Source: Capitulum mitella
Lineage: Eukaryota > Arthropoda > Thecostraca > Pollicipedomorpha > Pollicipedidae
DNA: 64,000 nt
Assembly: GCA_030062745.1 (NCBI GenBank)
Contig: CP099850.1
Coordinates: forward strand, 496,001-560,000
Reading direction: 5' to 3'
Shown here: positions 35,030 to 46,586 of the stretch, one piece after another
How the letters are laid out: the number at the start of each line of letters is the position of its first letter
Numbering within the stretch: the first letter of the stretch is position 1
Translations under genes and position numbers: made by a program
Notes under the pieces: model-generated
Database searches by the model: none
Seen by the model: the letters and a program-made list of their open reading frames with translations, nothing else
Told to the model about the DNA's origin: nothing

Positions 35030-36202
35030 GTGTGCCGATGCGGGGAGATTTTTAATAAAGCCGAGTCCAGGATCACATTTTATGCTCCTTGATGAAATCC
35101 AGCGGGGCGCAAATCAACAGTTCTTGGTAGACGTTAAAGTCGGGGACATTGAATTCACTAAAAACAGACGCTTCACATAGTGTGAGTAGCGTAGTGGTCC
35201 TGTATTAGGTCTCAGCGTCAAACGAAATTTGTACAGGAAAGAAATGAAGACATGAGACGCATCTGGCTTTGGCCTAGATGTACATTTCATGCCAAAATCA
35301 CTGTGTCCAGAACGCACGATCCTCGAGTATGACGTATCCTTTGTCATTTTGAGGTTCATTAGCCTAGTAGCCAAATAATACGACAGTGTGATTGCAGAGT
35401 TCTGACTCAGAATCTAACGAAATGTCCGTTGAAGCGAATAAATTTTTTGAATGAAGCTTTCCGTACAAAACGGAGTTTTTCCAATGTTCAGCCCTTTTCC
35501 CTAAATGCATTTCATTTTTCACTGTTTTCCTCAACACTGCGCATGATGTGCCGCCACCGGCATTCGCAGTGATTCATTTATATTTTCCTCCACAGCATGT
35601 TTTTTCGGATTTCGGTAAGCATTTAAATATAAACTTGGCGTTAGTTCTCTTTTGTTGAACTTATCAACAGCTGTCCCAATCACGCACCATAAAAAACACC
35701 AACCATATGGCCTCATTAAAAACTCACTTATTTTGTACATTCGCAAGGGCACAGACTGTGTTTACTCGTGACATACATAGAACTTCATAAAATGAATGAA
35801 CACTTCATAGAATGAAGTGGTTTTGTTTGAGCCTTTTGAAATTTGATCAAATCAGCTAAAATACCACGGGCTTGACCCGTTCAAGAACTTACTTTCCTTG
35901 AATCATGCTTGCATTGCCAGTGACCCGCCATAAACACGTACCATCCACAGTTACAGAGACACAGCCTACGAATATTTTGGTGCAAATTGTTTTCCCATAT
36001 GAACTATCCCTGTCAAAGCATCGTTTTGCACGTTTCGCTGTAATTTGGAGCTCCAGCTGCATTCATATGGGAGATTTTAATCTTCTAGGCGTAAATGTAT
36101 CGGTTTTTAGCTGCCCATATAAGCACTTTAATCACCAACGCTATACAGAGAACTTATTTGCAATTCAGATAGTTCTTTTAACTGCTCATAACAATTAATA
36201 AC
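35030..36202. other. Intergenic, no features seen
   Basis: AT-rich, no reading frame, repeat or RNA gene that I can support. Confidence 0.5.
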
Positions 36203-36415
36203 GCAGTCAGGGGCGTATTCAGGATTTCGCCAAAGAAGGTGCCACAGCAAACCTAACATTTTTCGAAACTGAAAAATCTACGGATTTCGGCCACTTTACT
36301 TTCGAGTTCCGGAAACTCAAGTCATGCCATTTTCTTTGGGTGCGTAAAAAACGCTACATTTTTAGTCACAGGAGGCAATGCCCCATTGGGCCCCCTTGCC
36401 TATGCCCCCGACTGC
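36203..36415. mobile_element. Small MITE candidate, about 213 bp
   Basis: Ends GCAGTCAGGGGCGTA (36203) and TATGCCCCCGACTGC (36401-36415), which are inverted repeats with two mismatches in 15. The GGGGCGTA/GGGGCATA start is common in short DNA-transposon derivatives. The target-site duplication is unclear, so the exact edges are uncertain. Confidence 0.55.
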
Positions 36416-37109
36416 AGTCAACACAAGAACTTTAGTGTGAAACTTGTTGCCAAACTAAACACGTGACCAATTTCATTCAAGATGGAGCAAATTGGCAGCC
36501 TGGCTGTTATTGTATTTAGCAAGGGGAACAATTCGTTTTGGTCACTGAATGGCTCCAAGTCAAAAAAGAAGCACAGGCAGAAATATTTATCGACAAGCCA
36601 TGGGAATACGTAGTCGCTGAACGTTTCGGCATGTTTTAAAACTCTAAAATCTTTACACAAAACTGTAAAACTGGAAAGATCACACTTGGTCACAGGTGGA
36701 TAGTCATGCAAGTATAACTTGACCATTGTGAAAAGGCTACTATGATACATACGATTTATAATATATTACATCCGGCTGATTGATGTATTTTGACCAAATG
36801 AGCCCTAGTTGTTCATGGACTATAAGAAAAAGGGTGAAAAGGTTGACCGTGGTGCAGTTCAGGCTGCATAAAGGAAGATATCGAAAGGAAGTAACACTAA
36901 CAAAGCCCAGACTTGGCATCTCCAGGTATTAGAGAAAAGGGTGCACAGAAGGAAGATACATCCGAGTAGCTGTGGGCTTCAGAGAAGACTCAACATTGAG
37001 GACCTGTTCCTCAGATTACATACTGTATTCACATTGTATCCTTGCACACTGATTCCGTTCCTGGCGGTTTTTTAGACCAAACTGAGAAACATCCCACAAA
37101 ATGACAAAT
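36416..37109. other. Intergenic, no features seen
   Basis: No supported gene or repeat. Ordinary AT-rich sequence. Confidence 0.5.
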
Positions 37110-37450
37110 AATCACAAAATGCGAGACGGTCTGCCGGGAGGAGCGATCGTAACGTGCGCCTCCCGCGTCAGCCCCTCTCCCCGGCATCCAGAACAGCGGC
37201 CGGTCGGTCCACTCTGCGGCCGCCGAGAGGTTCCGCGCCATTGATCTGATTCCGTTTTGCGTGCGCCGGCCTCGATTGCCTCCTGATTGATCGCCATTGT
37301 CACGTGACCGCCGCGTAATCGAGCCGCGGGATATCGGCCGGCCGCCGGCGGAGCCGGCGAATCAGTACTCGCGCACGCCGTTCTTCCGAGGACGGCGGAG
37401 CTGGCAAAAAGAGCCACGCAGCGCTGCTGCTCCCTCGCAGACACGGGTCC
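37110..37450. promoter_or_regulatory. GC-rich island with E-box and homeodomain-type motifs
   Basis: CpG-rich block between AT-rich flanks. It holds the palindrome GTCACGTGAC (37299-37308, E-box) and TGATTGAT (37284-37291, PBX/Exd-Hox type) 7 bp apart. It may be an enhancer or a promoter; function is inferred only from composition and motifs. Confidence 0.35.
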
Positions 37451-37661
37451 GCTCGATCGCCTTGAGAAGGTCCAACCCCTCTGCTCGTGTCGAATGGCAC
37501 CACGTGCTAGCGGAGATTTGTATTTTTAGGGGTCTGCGGCCCCCCATCCCAATCTTCAAAATGGTCCCCTCAGTGATTAAAATAACCCTTCCCAATGAAC
37601 CTCCATGTCATTTATGAACCAAGGCATTTTTTTGCCCATAGAAATAAAAAAAACATCTACT

Positions 37662-39015
37662 TTAACCCTCGCAGTGGAAGGGGGTTTCGCACCAACACGC
37701 ACTAGAGGGTGGTCTAAAAGTGCCCCCCTCCGATCTTCGAAACGGAAAAAGCTAGAGACATGACATTTCATGGACAGGGTGGGGCTATAACGATTTTTAT
37801 TGTGTGCAATTCTGCCCAATTTTGCCTAGGCTGATATCTTCAAGATCAAATGGGGTCTAAAAGGTCAACTTTGGACACTTTCTCGGCTCGTGCAGGGCAT
37901 TCCGTACAATTTTTTCGGACGAAAGGAGAAAAGGGTGTTCGTTTGGACGTTAAAACGTGGAATACGACAACTTAAATTCATTTGGCGTCTTGACTGAAGA
38001 TTTCGGGTCGAGGTCATGTCAGGTCATTGAACTATGGCGTCATTTTTTCATCTTTTGCAGATCAGATTTCGAACAGCGCGGGACAGTTTTAGCGTAAATG
38101 AGGGCGCAATATGTATCTTTCGGTGTATTTGCAGTGAAGGTAGCCAACATCGATACTTTGGTCACTTCTAACGTTTATATTTACATATGTATGTATATGT
38201 ATATATGTTTATACATGTGAGTAGCAATGTGCCAAACATGTTTTAATAGGGTCTTTGAATGCATATTTCAAACAAACTGACACATTGCAAAGCAAATCTG
38301 GACCAGGTCGCAGAAAAGTTGCCTTTGACTTTTGATGACCTTGGCCTGCGATGACTCTGGTATATATGTATGCCTATCCATATGCACACACGTGTTTTTA
38401 TTAGGGTCTTTGAATTCATATTTGATACAAATCGACATATCGCAGAACAAATCTGGGCCAGGTCACAAGATATGAGACTTTGACCCTTAATGACCTTGGC
38501 CTTGACTGTCCTTGGTATATGTAAGCGTATCATATATCATATGTAAGCGTATCGTATACCCATGTTTTTATTAGGGCCTCTGAATGCATATTTCATACAT
38601 GCTGACATGCTGCAAAGCAAATCTGGATCAGGTTACAAGTTGTTTGGCCTTGACCTTAGATGACCTTGACCCTTATTGACCCTGGCTATGGTCTTGGTAC
38701 ATCCATCACTTATGCCCGAATGGCATCGCCTGATTGTGTACATACGGTAGTCTTAGGTAGGACGCCGGTTCTTTCACAAAGTTCTCATTTGTCAGCGACA
38801 ACAGTCGTTTTCGTCATGTTTTCCTCACTTCAAATGCTTGAAACTTCAAAAATTTCCGGCCCATTTCCGATTTTTTGCGTCATTCGACGAGTTATTCAAT
38901 TGACATAAATGTCACAAAGTAGCAGCCACCAGCTCCGATCCGTTCTTGACATATCCAGGAAAACAGGTGGGGGTGGAGGGGCACAAAAAGACCCCCCTTC
39001 CACTGCGCGTGTTAA
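37662..39015. mobile_element. TTAA-type MITE, second family
   Basis: 1354 bp with TTAA at both ends (37662-37665, 39012-39015). The inverted ends read TTAACCCTCGCAGTGGAAGG and, at the other side on the opposite strand, TTAACACGCGCAGTGGAAGG (2 mismatches, then a shared run of G). Non-coding. Its core holds three 155-170 bp tandem units (see 38249). It shares the TTAA target and CCCT start with the copies at 33.8 and 45.4 kb but has a different body. Confidence 0.8.
38249..38700. repeat. 155-170 bp tandem repeat inside the TTAA MITE
   Basis: AGGGTCTTTGAATGCATATT and the following GCAAAGCAAATCTGG / GACCTTGGCCT part recur from 38249, 38404 and 38574. Each unit carries TGACCT half-sites near its end. 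Confidence 0.85.
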
Positions 39016-40397
39016 GGCACAGAAAGTATCACCAACATAGGTTATGCACCTTCCATGGTATCATGCACTCACTCATGCATTTATCCTACTGTACTGAAAA
39101 CGCATGGTAAATCTTTCATCTATTATATTAAGCACGCATTATATTAGATGTGCAGCACCCTTTCACAGTTGGAATCGTGGTTGACATTGAAACTACCATT
39201 TCAGACTCCACATGACATATATGGACGTAAATGGAATGGACGTAAATGGAACTGGAAAATGGCAGAAAAGGTTGGCAGAGCCACATGATGGAAGAGGCTT
39301 TGGTAGGTTTGCATTGGTAGGTGGGCTATTGGTAGGGTCTGCAATGCTGTTGTTTCCGCCGATAGATGTTAATCCATAACAATTTTTACTGCATTGCATT
39401 ACAACAACCTAAATACCTCATGCTGATGCCATCTCACCCAAAATGCTAAATGTAAGCCAATGCAATATGACAACAGAGTTTTGGCTACAACCAAAGTCAT
39501 AAGCATGACTTCTAAGTTGATGGGACCAGAACTATTTTGAAGACATCGATGCAAAGCATTAAAGGGACAACGTTAGATTTCTCCTAAGTCGGAAGGGTCA
39601 CTGGTCACTGCTTTATCTACCCCATGACATCCCATATCTGCCTATTGATATACCTATTATCATAACATGGCAATCATTAGGATATCAGGATGATGGCCCT
39701 TGCCCGCCAATGGAAATAGGTGGAATCATGATAATTTTTATTGAATCCATTATTACATAAGTCTTTAGGAGCAAAAGGAATTCAACACTTCAGAGCTGAT
39801 GGAAGTAAAGAAAAACATATATCGATGGATATATCAAATAAATGATGCCTCAAATGCAATACAAAATACGGCAAGAACCCAAATATCTAACCAATATGTC
39901 TCCATCCGCCTCGTTACCCAATGTTATAGTTACCTTACATGTCAGTGAATTTGGATATAAACTACATTTTCCTGACGCGGAGACAATTAATATGCATGCG
40001 AGACAAAACAAGAGAGTCAAGGACACCACCCTAAATTCCTACATTTTCGCCAGTGCTGACTGCTGAGGGCTAAACAGCATCCTAATCCGATCGAAATTAA
40101 ATCAGTTGCAATCAGCTCCTATTTGATGATAGTTCTGTGTCGGACTGAGATTAACTCACTTCAGACTGAGCGTTTTGGTCTCAGGTGCAGTACTTCAGAA
40201 TTACCTTAACCTGGCATGGAATTCGTAAGCCATCTCACCATACCTAATGCCAGGGGCGAAGCTTTACGTCTCTGCGGGGTTCATGGCCCCCTTTTTGATG
40301 CACCCCATGATGTCCCCTTGTGATAACAAGAGAAATGGGCAATAACTGCAAAAATAAGATAGGACAGGAGTATGAAATAAGGTGTAAAATGACCAAG
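39016..40397. other. Intergenic, no supported gene
   Basis: AT-rich. A CAGGGGCGAAGC motif near 40251 resembles the ends of some MITEs, but no matching end was found. Confidence 0.5.
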
Positions 40398-40419
40398 TCA
40401 CACACACACACACACACAG

Positions 40420-40480
<61 letters not shown>

Positions 40481-40490
40481 TATATATATA
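40398..40490. repeat. Compound (CA)n(TA)n microsatellite
   Basis: About 43 bp of CA followed by about 50 bp of TA. Confidence 0.98.
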
Positions 40491-41279
40491 GCGGTTTGTT
40501 TGATAAATGATGAGAAATAAAAAGAATTGTTGTTGGTCAAAATAAAGTGGACTAAATCCGTTGGGAAAACCACATTTGGGGTAGGTTAGGTTGTCAGGCC
40601 TTCAGCTCAGCCCCCTCCCCCCCATCATTTGCACTGTGTGTGCACTGCAATGTTCCACTCTTGGTACAATGGATGCCATTACTTTTGGCAATGTGGCACA
40701 AACATGCTGAGCTTTGCGGAGATTTGTGTCCCTGGAAGTTTTATGCAGCGTTTTGTTGGTAAAAGATATGAGGATTATCTCTAAAACCAGGAAGAAACAA
40801 ATTTTGTCCAGCCTTGTCACCTAGGAGAAGGGAAAGGGAGGGGGAACAGCGGCCCTGTTGGCGCAACCATGCTTCTCCACGAAGGGCCTCCGCAAGGTGC
40901 ACTGGCAAAGTTAGCAGCAAATACCGCACAGCGTCACGTTAGCTGCATTGCCAGATTCGACGCAGGTATGCGTGTGGAGTGCTCCGGGCAGTACGCTGGC
41001 GGAGCTGGTGTAACAAAACCCGCGACGGTGGCGCTCCTGAGCTGCGGCCGTGTTGGCTCCGGGTGAAGTGCGATTGCTTGGCCGTGTTGGCTCTGGAGGA
41101 AGTGTGGCTGCTGGGTCCACCGCTGATCATTCGCTGTGTGACAGCATTGAGGCTACCGCTGCAGTATTTTGACCTCAGCGCCTTTGGAAGTTTAAATGTC
41201 TTTTCGAGACCCAGACAAGTGCGTGAATATCTATCTATTAACACTGCACGGACGACTGCGTTGACATGAAGGAACGCGA
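40491..41279. other. Intergenic, no supported gene
   Basis: Mixed composition; GC content rises from about 40840. The overlapping open frames on both strands have no family features. Confidence 0.5.
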
Positions 41280-41499
41280 GCGCTAGCTGGAACCACGGAC
41301 CAGCTGAACGCAAAAGAACGACAACACCACCAGCCGACGCCACCGAACGCGCGTCGGGGTGGACAAAAACGCTGCGTCGACGGCGGGTTATCCCCACTCC
41401 CCGCGCTCGCGGACGACCTCCCTCACGTTGGCTGCCGGGGCGAGGGAGAAGACCTGATATGAGACCGCACCGTTCCCCGCCGCGCTGTACGTACCACCG

Positions 41500-41790
41500 G
41501 CAGACACGCTTCAGACCAGCGGCGGCCGCCTCCGCCGGGAGACACGCTTCAGACCAGCGGCGGCCGCCTCCGCCGGGAGACACGCTTCAGACCAGCGGCG
41601 GCCGCCTCCGCCGGCAGACACGCTTCAGACCAGCGGCGGCCGCCTCCGCCGGCAGACACGCTTCAGACCAGCGGCGGCCACCTCCGCCGGCAGACACGCT
41701 TCAGACCAGCGGCGGCCGCCTCCGCCGGGAGACACGCTTCAGACCAGCGGCGGCCGCCTCCGCCGGCAGACGAGCCTCAGACCAGCAGCA
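41500..41790. repeat. 38-bp GC-rich minisatellite
   Basis: CAGACCAGCGGCGGCCGCC recurs at exactly 38-bp spacing from 41512 (41550, 41588, 41626, 41664, 41702, 41740). Units are nearly identical (C/G variants in GCCGGC/GCCGGG), which suggests recent expansion. The last unit is degraded. Confidence 0.97.
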
Positions 41791-41799
41791 GCCGACCCA

Positions 41800-42110
41800 C
41801 GGGCGGCGGCTGCTCGAGCACGCCGCGGCGAAACGTGGCCAAAAGCCGGCCAGATGGGACAAAATCAATATGAATGCTAATGCGGCACTCGCACGCAATT
41901 AGAGTGGCGTGGAGTGTTTGTTCAGGCCCGGCGGCCGTGCCTCCAAACGGAACGCAAAACAAAGCGCCGCCCAGCTGCCCCCCGCACCGCCGCTGGGGAG
42001 GGGAGGGTAGGCACATCCCCGCTTTGCATCAGGACGGCGTCCTGACAGGCGGTCACGCACACACAGACAGACAGACAAACGAGGCCGTGGCAAGGAGTGA
42101 CAGAGGCCGC
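41800..42110. promoter_or_regulatory. Island edge with homeodomain-like sites
   Basis: GC-rich flanks enclose an AT-core stretch with AATATGAATGCTAATGC near 41866 and CGCAATTAGAG near 41894, octamer-like and TAAT-like sites. Function inferred only. Confidence 0.3.
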
Positions 42111-42710
42111 ACACTGACATGCATACGTTGGTTTTGACTCACTGATACACATTACTAGCGCACGCTTTCAGATAAAACAGGCTCAGCGCTCAAACACGCA
42201 CGCCAGGCACAGCATGCATACACGTACACGCGAACGTGCGCACGTCCGTACCCGCAGATGTTCCCGTAGTAGCCAGAGCCCTGCTCCCTGTCCTACGCCC
42301 CCGCCCAACACATCACGACCTGTCGCCAGCTCGTTAGCGCCGTACAAAGCTAATCCGGCTTCCTCCGGAAATCGATACAATCGATAACGGCGAACCGCAA
42401 CGGCCCCTGTATTGCCCGTGACTTTGGGGTACTAGGCTGCACGACGGATACCGGTTTCAAATATGCCGTAATGGGCCGTAATGACGTGTTTGAAACACAA
42501 TAGGAGACCATAAATTATGGTTTTCTTGGTGGGGACAGCTTGCCATTTTCATACGTGACGTACTTTTAAGCCTAATGCTGATATATGGAGGAAGCTTGAC
42601 ATAAAACAGCGTCCTTATTTCCCTCAAAATTCCTTCTGGTGATCGATTGAATTCGCGAGCGAATAAAAATCAGAAAACATAATACCTCTATGCCCAAGCT
42701 TTCTGAGCCT

Positions 42711-43020
42711 GTTTTGAGAGCCACGCGCCGGCGGCGGCAGCGGACGGCGGCAGCAGGCGTGTCACCAGACCCGTGCGGCCCTTCTGGACTGCCCCCCCTC
42801 CCTCTGCCGCGGACGGCCCCCGGCGACGGCCACGCAGGGTTTCGCAAATAATCGATCATCGAGTGCCAGGTACGGATTCCCGCATCGACCGCGCAGCGGC
42901 GACGGCACGGGATGGCGAGACGGAGCGGCGGCGGGCGGCGCCGCTCCGCCCGGGAGCCCGGAGACCTGTTCCGAGGTCGGCTGTTACGCGCCCCGTACCG
43001 GAAACCCGGCTCTGATTGGT
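42711..43020. other. GC-rich island
   Basis: CpG-rich with an AT-core AAATAATCGATCATCGAG near 42845. Overlapping open frames on both strands are unsupported. The flank at 42111-42710 has no gene. Confidence 0.3.
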
Positions 43021-43439
43021 TGATGGATGGTGTCACTGCTCTGCCCTTTATGGGTCGGTTACACTCGGTAGCGCAGCCAGAGGGGATTCAGAGTGGTCAG
43101 TTGACCCCTCTTATGGTCAGAGGCTTCCAAAAAATTGGTTATTATCGCACGTGGTGTGTTTAGAAGGCAACCCGATTTTGAATTTAAAAAGAAGCCTACT
43201 GTCTTGAAACTTTCCATGCGTACTACTTGATACGTTTAGTTTCGCCATGTTTACAGTAAGTGGTAAGAGACTAAGAACAGCGTAGAACCTTTTTACTTTG
43301 CTCCTGACATACACCCCTAACGCAAATTCTGGTCAAGTTCCTGGTTACACCGAAAAACTTTTCTTATTGGTCGGTAAACGTGTGTTGCCGGTATATATGG
43401 TCCTAGAACACGACTCCAGCTATCTACTCTCAGACGAGC

Positions 43440-43590
43440 TACCTGTCCTCAGACGGGCCATCTGTCCTCGGAGGACCATCTGTCCTCAGCCAGGCCACCC
43501 GTCTTCAACTGGGTCACCCGTCCTCAGATGGATCACCTCTCACCACAGCGGGTCGCCTGTCCTCACACGGTCGGCCGTCTTCAGGAGGGT
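43440..43590. repeat. 19-bp tandem repeat
   Basis: GTCCTCAGA-type units at 43445, 43464, 43482, 43501, 43520, 43559 and 43578, spacing about 19 bp, imperfect. The stretch 43021-43439 before it has nothing recognisable. Confidence 0.8.
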
Positions 43591-43870
43591 CAAAGCGCCG
43601 CCGGAGGCCCGGATAGGCCGGCCTGGCGCCGGGACGGGACGGGCGCTCAGTGGGCCAGTGCCGGGCCGGTCGGGCCGCCTCATTACCGGAGTGGAGGGGC
43701 TCACCTTGTCCGCACAGACTCCATTAGCTGATTGGAGCCCGCTCCCACGCCCGTAACCTCGGCCCATGATTCACAGGCTGTGACATCGCGGATTTATCAG
43801 TCGGCAAATGAATCACGCGGCTGGTCTTTGTATTGCCGCGCTGCGGCCGGGATTAAAAACGGTCACCAGG
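43590..43870. promoter_or_regulatory. GC-rich island with AT-core motifs
   Basis: Contains CTCCATTAGCTGATTGGAG near 43721 (homeodomain-type TAGCTGATTGG with a CCAAT box on the reverse strand) and AATGAATCACGCGG near 43807. Candidate enhancer or promoter by composition only. Confidence 0.3.
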
Positions 43871-43885
43871 ACACGACCCTCTTTA

Positions 43886-44215
43886 GGGCAGTCCGCGCCA
43901 GCTGGTGAAGGCTGCCAGGGAAAGTTTGGAGGAATCGCTGGCTTTAAAGCGTGGTTTTCACGAGCCCCGAAAAAGTAAAAGTTCCGCCCGTGTCTTTGCA
44001 CTGGACAGACACATTCACCCGCCCCAGCAGCACAACAACACAACGCTCATTCGGATAGTCTGCGCCAGCCGGTAAAGGCTGCCAGCGAAAGTTTGGAGGA
44101 GTCATCGCTGACTTTAAAGCCTGGTTTTCACGAGTTCCGTGTGAGTGAAAACACCGTCTGTGGCGAGGTGCTTCGCGACGGACAGGCATATTCACTCGCC
44201 TCAACGGACATTGCG
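43886..44215. repeat. 167-bp tandem duplication
   Basis: GCGCCAGCTGGTGAAGGCTG at 43895 is matched by GCGCCAGCCGGTAAAGGCTG at 44062. Similarity continues through AAGTTTGGAGGA and the GGTTTTCACGAG stretch to GACAGACACATTCAC / GACAGGCATATTCAC. Confidence 0.9.
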
Positions 44216-44254
44216 CCCAGTGCATTGCTGTCACCGGTGCTCCCCACTTATGTG

Positions 44255-44660
44255 GGCCCTGTTCGAGGACCTGCTTGCGTGGTTGCGCAAACCGTGTGCT
44301 TGCAGCCAAACACAAATGCTGTTCGGGGGGGGGGGTCGCAAGCACATGGAATTTGCAACACAATGTTTTATTTTACATGTTTAGTTTACAATATGAATTT
44401 ACAACATTTTACATCACATCAAGTATTTCACACACGCAAATGATAACAACCCACGACTCTAAACACCGTTACGCAGTCTAGCCTGTGTCTTGCGGCTGCT
44501 TGCGGTGGGTTTACCTGTTTCAGCGCAAGCAGTGCAAGCAGCCGCAAGCAAAAGGCTTTGAGCTTGTGCGTCATCTCTCGTCTCAGCGTTTGAATTTCAT
44601 TGGTGGATCTCTGGCTACGGGGTTGCGCAAGCAGCCGCAAGCAGGACCTCGAACAGGGCC
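44255..44660. mobile_element. About 406-bp TIR element, copy 1
   Basis: The ends are perfect inverted repeats: GGCCCTGTTCGAGGACCTGC from 44255 and its reverse complement ending at 44660; the match extends a few bases further inward. The interior is non-coding and full of GCAAGC/GCTTGC motifs. The same element occurs in the same orientation at 49106-49520. The GGCCCTGTTC terminus is like PIF/Harbinger-type MITEs. Confidence 0.85.
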
Positions 44661-45382
44661 ATGGTGAGATCAAATTTAGCAAGTCCGGGGGCTAGACTAT
44701 GCCGCAAGACAACACTGAATTGCGGCACAGTATAGCAGCGAAGGAAGTGCCGAACTTGCTGGAGGGAAACCGGCTGAAGCGCCGAAAGAGAAATGAGATA
44801 TAAAGACGTAAGTTCTGTTTATTTGGTTGGTTAGAGAGATGGTTGGAAAGGGTTGGACGAAAGTGTGGATGCAGAACATTCACGGGCTGCATAAGTGTCC
44901 TCAGTAACAAAGTCCCGAAAAGCCCACACCAGTTTCGTAACTCCCTCAAGTTCAACAATTTCTTATGCGTCTCTGATTTTGATGATGTTCCGATTTTTTA
45001 ATTTACATCCAACGCGTCGGGATAATGACGATAAGATAGCTTCATCTGGGCTTGATGGCTAGTATTTACAAGTTTTGAGAGTTTTTTAGATAGCGCGTCT
45101 GACAACCATTGCTACCTACCTACAGCAGGTCAGCAGAAGTGCCTGCGATCAGCTGTTGGCCTTCGTGAGAGAAATGTTTGCGAGGACTGCACAATAAGAA
45201 ACGCGCGAATCTATTTGGAACTTCTCTCATATCGAATAAACAAAAACCACGGTGTTTTTCGTTTCAACAGCTACGTTTACATGCTGAAATAAAGTGAAGA
45301 TGAAAGGAGAACGGAAATCGAACTGAAACGAGTAGCTAAGTTTTACTGAGCCAATATAACATACAAAAACTTGTTCCGCTGG
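44661..45382. other. Intergenic, no features seen
   Basis: AT-rich, no supported gene or repeat. Confidence 0.5.
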
Positions 45383-46586
45383 TTAACCCTATTCCCGGAG
45401 GGCTAGACGGTATGGTCGATTTCCGGCACGAGGGGGGGCGATTCGGCTCCCCCTGAAATCTCGAGAACTACTTGTCCGATTTCATCGTAATCGATTCGCC
45501 ATGACGTGAACTACACTTTTGTAAAAAGAAACTTTCAAAATTTTGAAAATTGTGGATACAGGGGGGTAAAAATTTCAAAACGGGGGCACTTTTGGACTTC
45601 TTATAACTCCGTTGTTTATAGACCGATTTCAATGAAACTGGCATGAATCGAGAGATTATGGATAGGGCTTTTACCATGGGTACACAAATCTGAAATTTTG
45701 GGAAAATTCATGGACGTTCACAAGGTTTCAAAAATAGGAGCATAAGTTTTTTTTAACAACTAAATAAACAAAAAAGGCAAACACGCTTTTTTGGCTTCTG
45801 CTAGTCATGTTATGCTAAAGAACTACAAATCGCACTGCAATGTTTGTATAATGTTGGCATAGGCGGTGCCTGGGGCATGAAAAAGGGGGAACTGTCATGG
45901 TCAAACGTTCTTCAGATCAACTTGTGACCTTTGACCTTCAGTGACCTCTAGTGACCTTGAGGTCACTTGGAATGATCTCGTGTGCATTTGATATTGTCTG
46001 CAAACGTTTTCAATCATTTGAATTCACTCTGTTTAAGAAATTTCATTTTATGGCTATTGCGATGTAGGGTACACGCACTAACATTTTAGGTCATAGCTCC
46101 GTGACCTGACCTGATATCAAACTGAAGCTTGATACACAAGTAGAGGGCATTTTTTTACGCTACATCTATTCCTGGTTTGGCATTTGAAAAAACAGCGCAA
46201 ATATAATTACAAAAAAACTAATTTTGATTTTTGACCTTGACCTGACCTTGTAGAGTAATCTCAGACAAGCAAAATTATATCTGCACATTGCCCAACCATT
46301 TTGCTGTCCATCCATATAAATTTTTAAGTTCCATCATAAAAACGCTGTTTTTGGCAGCCATTTTTCTTTTACCCTCAACATGGCCAAAATAGCCTGAGGT
46401 GGCTCCCAAAAACGTTGCCTAGCTCCGCCCCTGAGCAAAACAGAATTCTGAAATTTTGTCACAGGACATAGAAAAAATAGCTAGGAAAAGCCACCAAGTT
46501 TCGTGAAGCTACGTCAAAAAGCCTGGAATTGGCCAGCAAAAAACCCGAGGGGGGCGAATCCAGCCTCCTGCCGGGAATAGGGTTAA
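45383..46586. mobile_element. TTAA-type (piggyBac-like) MITE, copy B
   Basis: 1204 bp, bounded by TTAA at 45383-45386 and 46583-46586. The terminal inverted repeats are TTAACCCTATTCCCGG and CCGGGAATAGGGTTAA, perfect over 16 bases including TTAA. Sub-terminal GGGGGGCGATTCGGCTCC and GGGGGGCGAATCCAGCC are also related. No reading frame. It is the inverted relative of copy A at 33824-35029 and is the better preserved copy. Confidence 0.88.
45925..45965. promoter_or_regulatory. Cluster of five nuclear-receptor half-sites inside MITE copy B
   Basis: TGACCT at 45925, 45932, 45942 and 45952, and AGGTCA at 45960. The first two with one T between them are an exact DR1 (reverse complement AGGTCA-A-AGGTCA), the type bound by HNF4/COUP/RXR receptors. 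A second group, TGACCTTGACCTGACCT, starts at 46232 (DR0-like). Binding is not shown, only sequence match. Confidence 0.45.
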
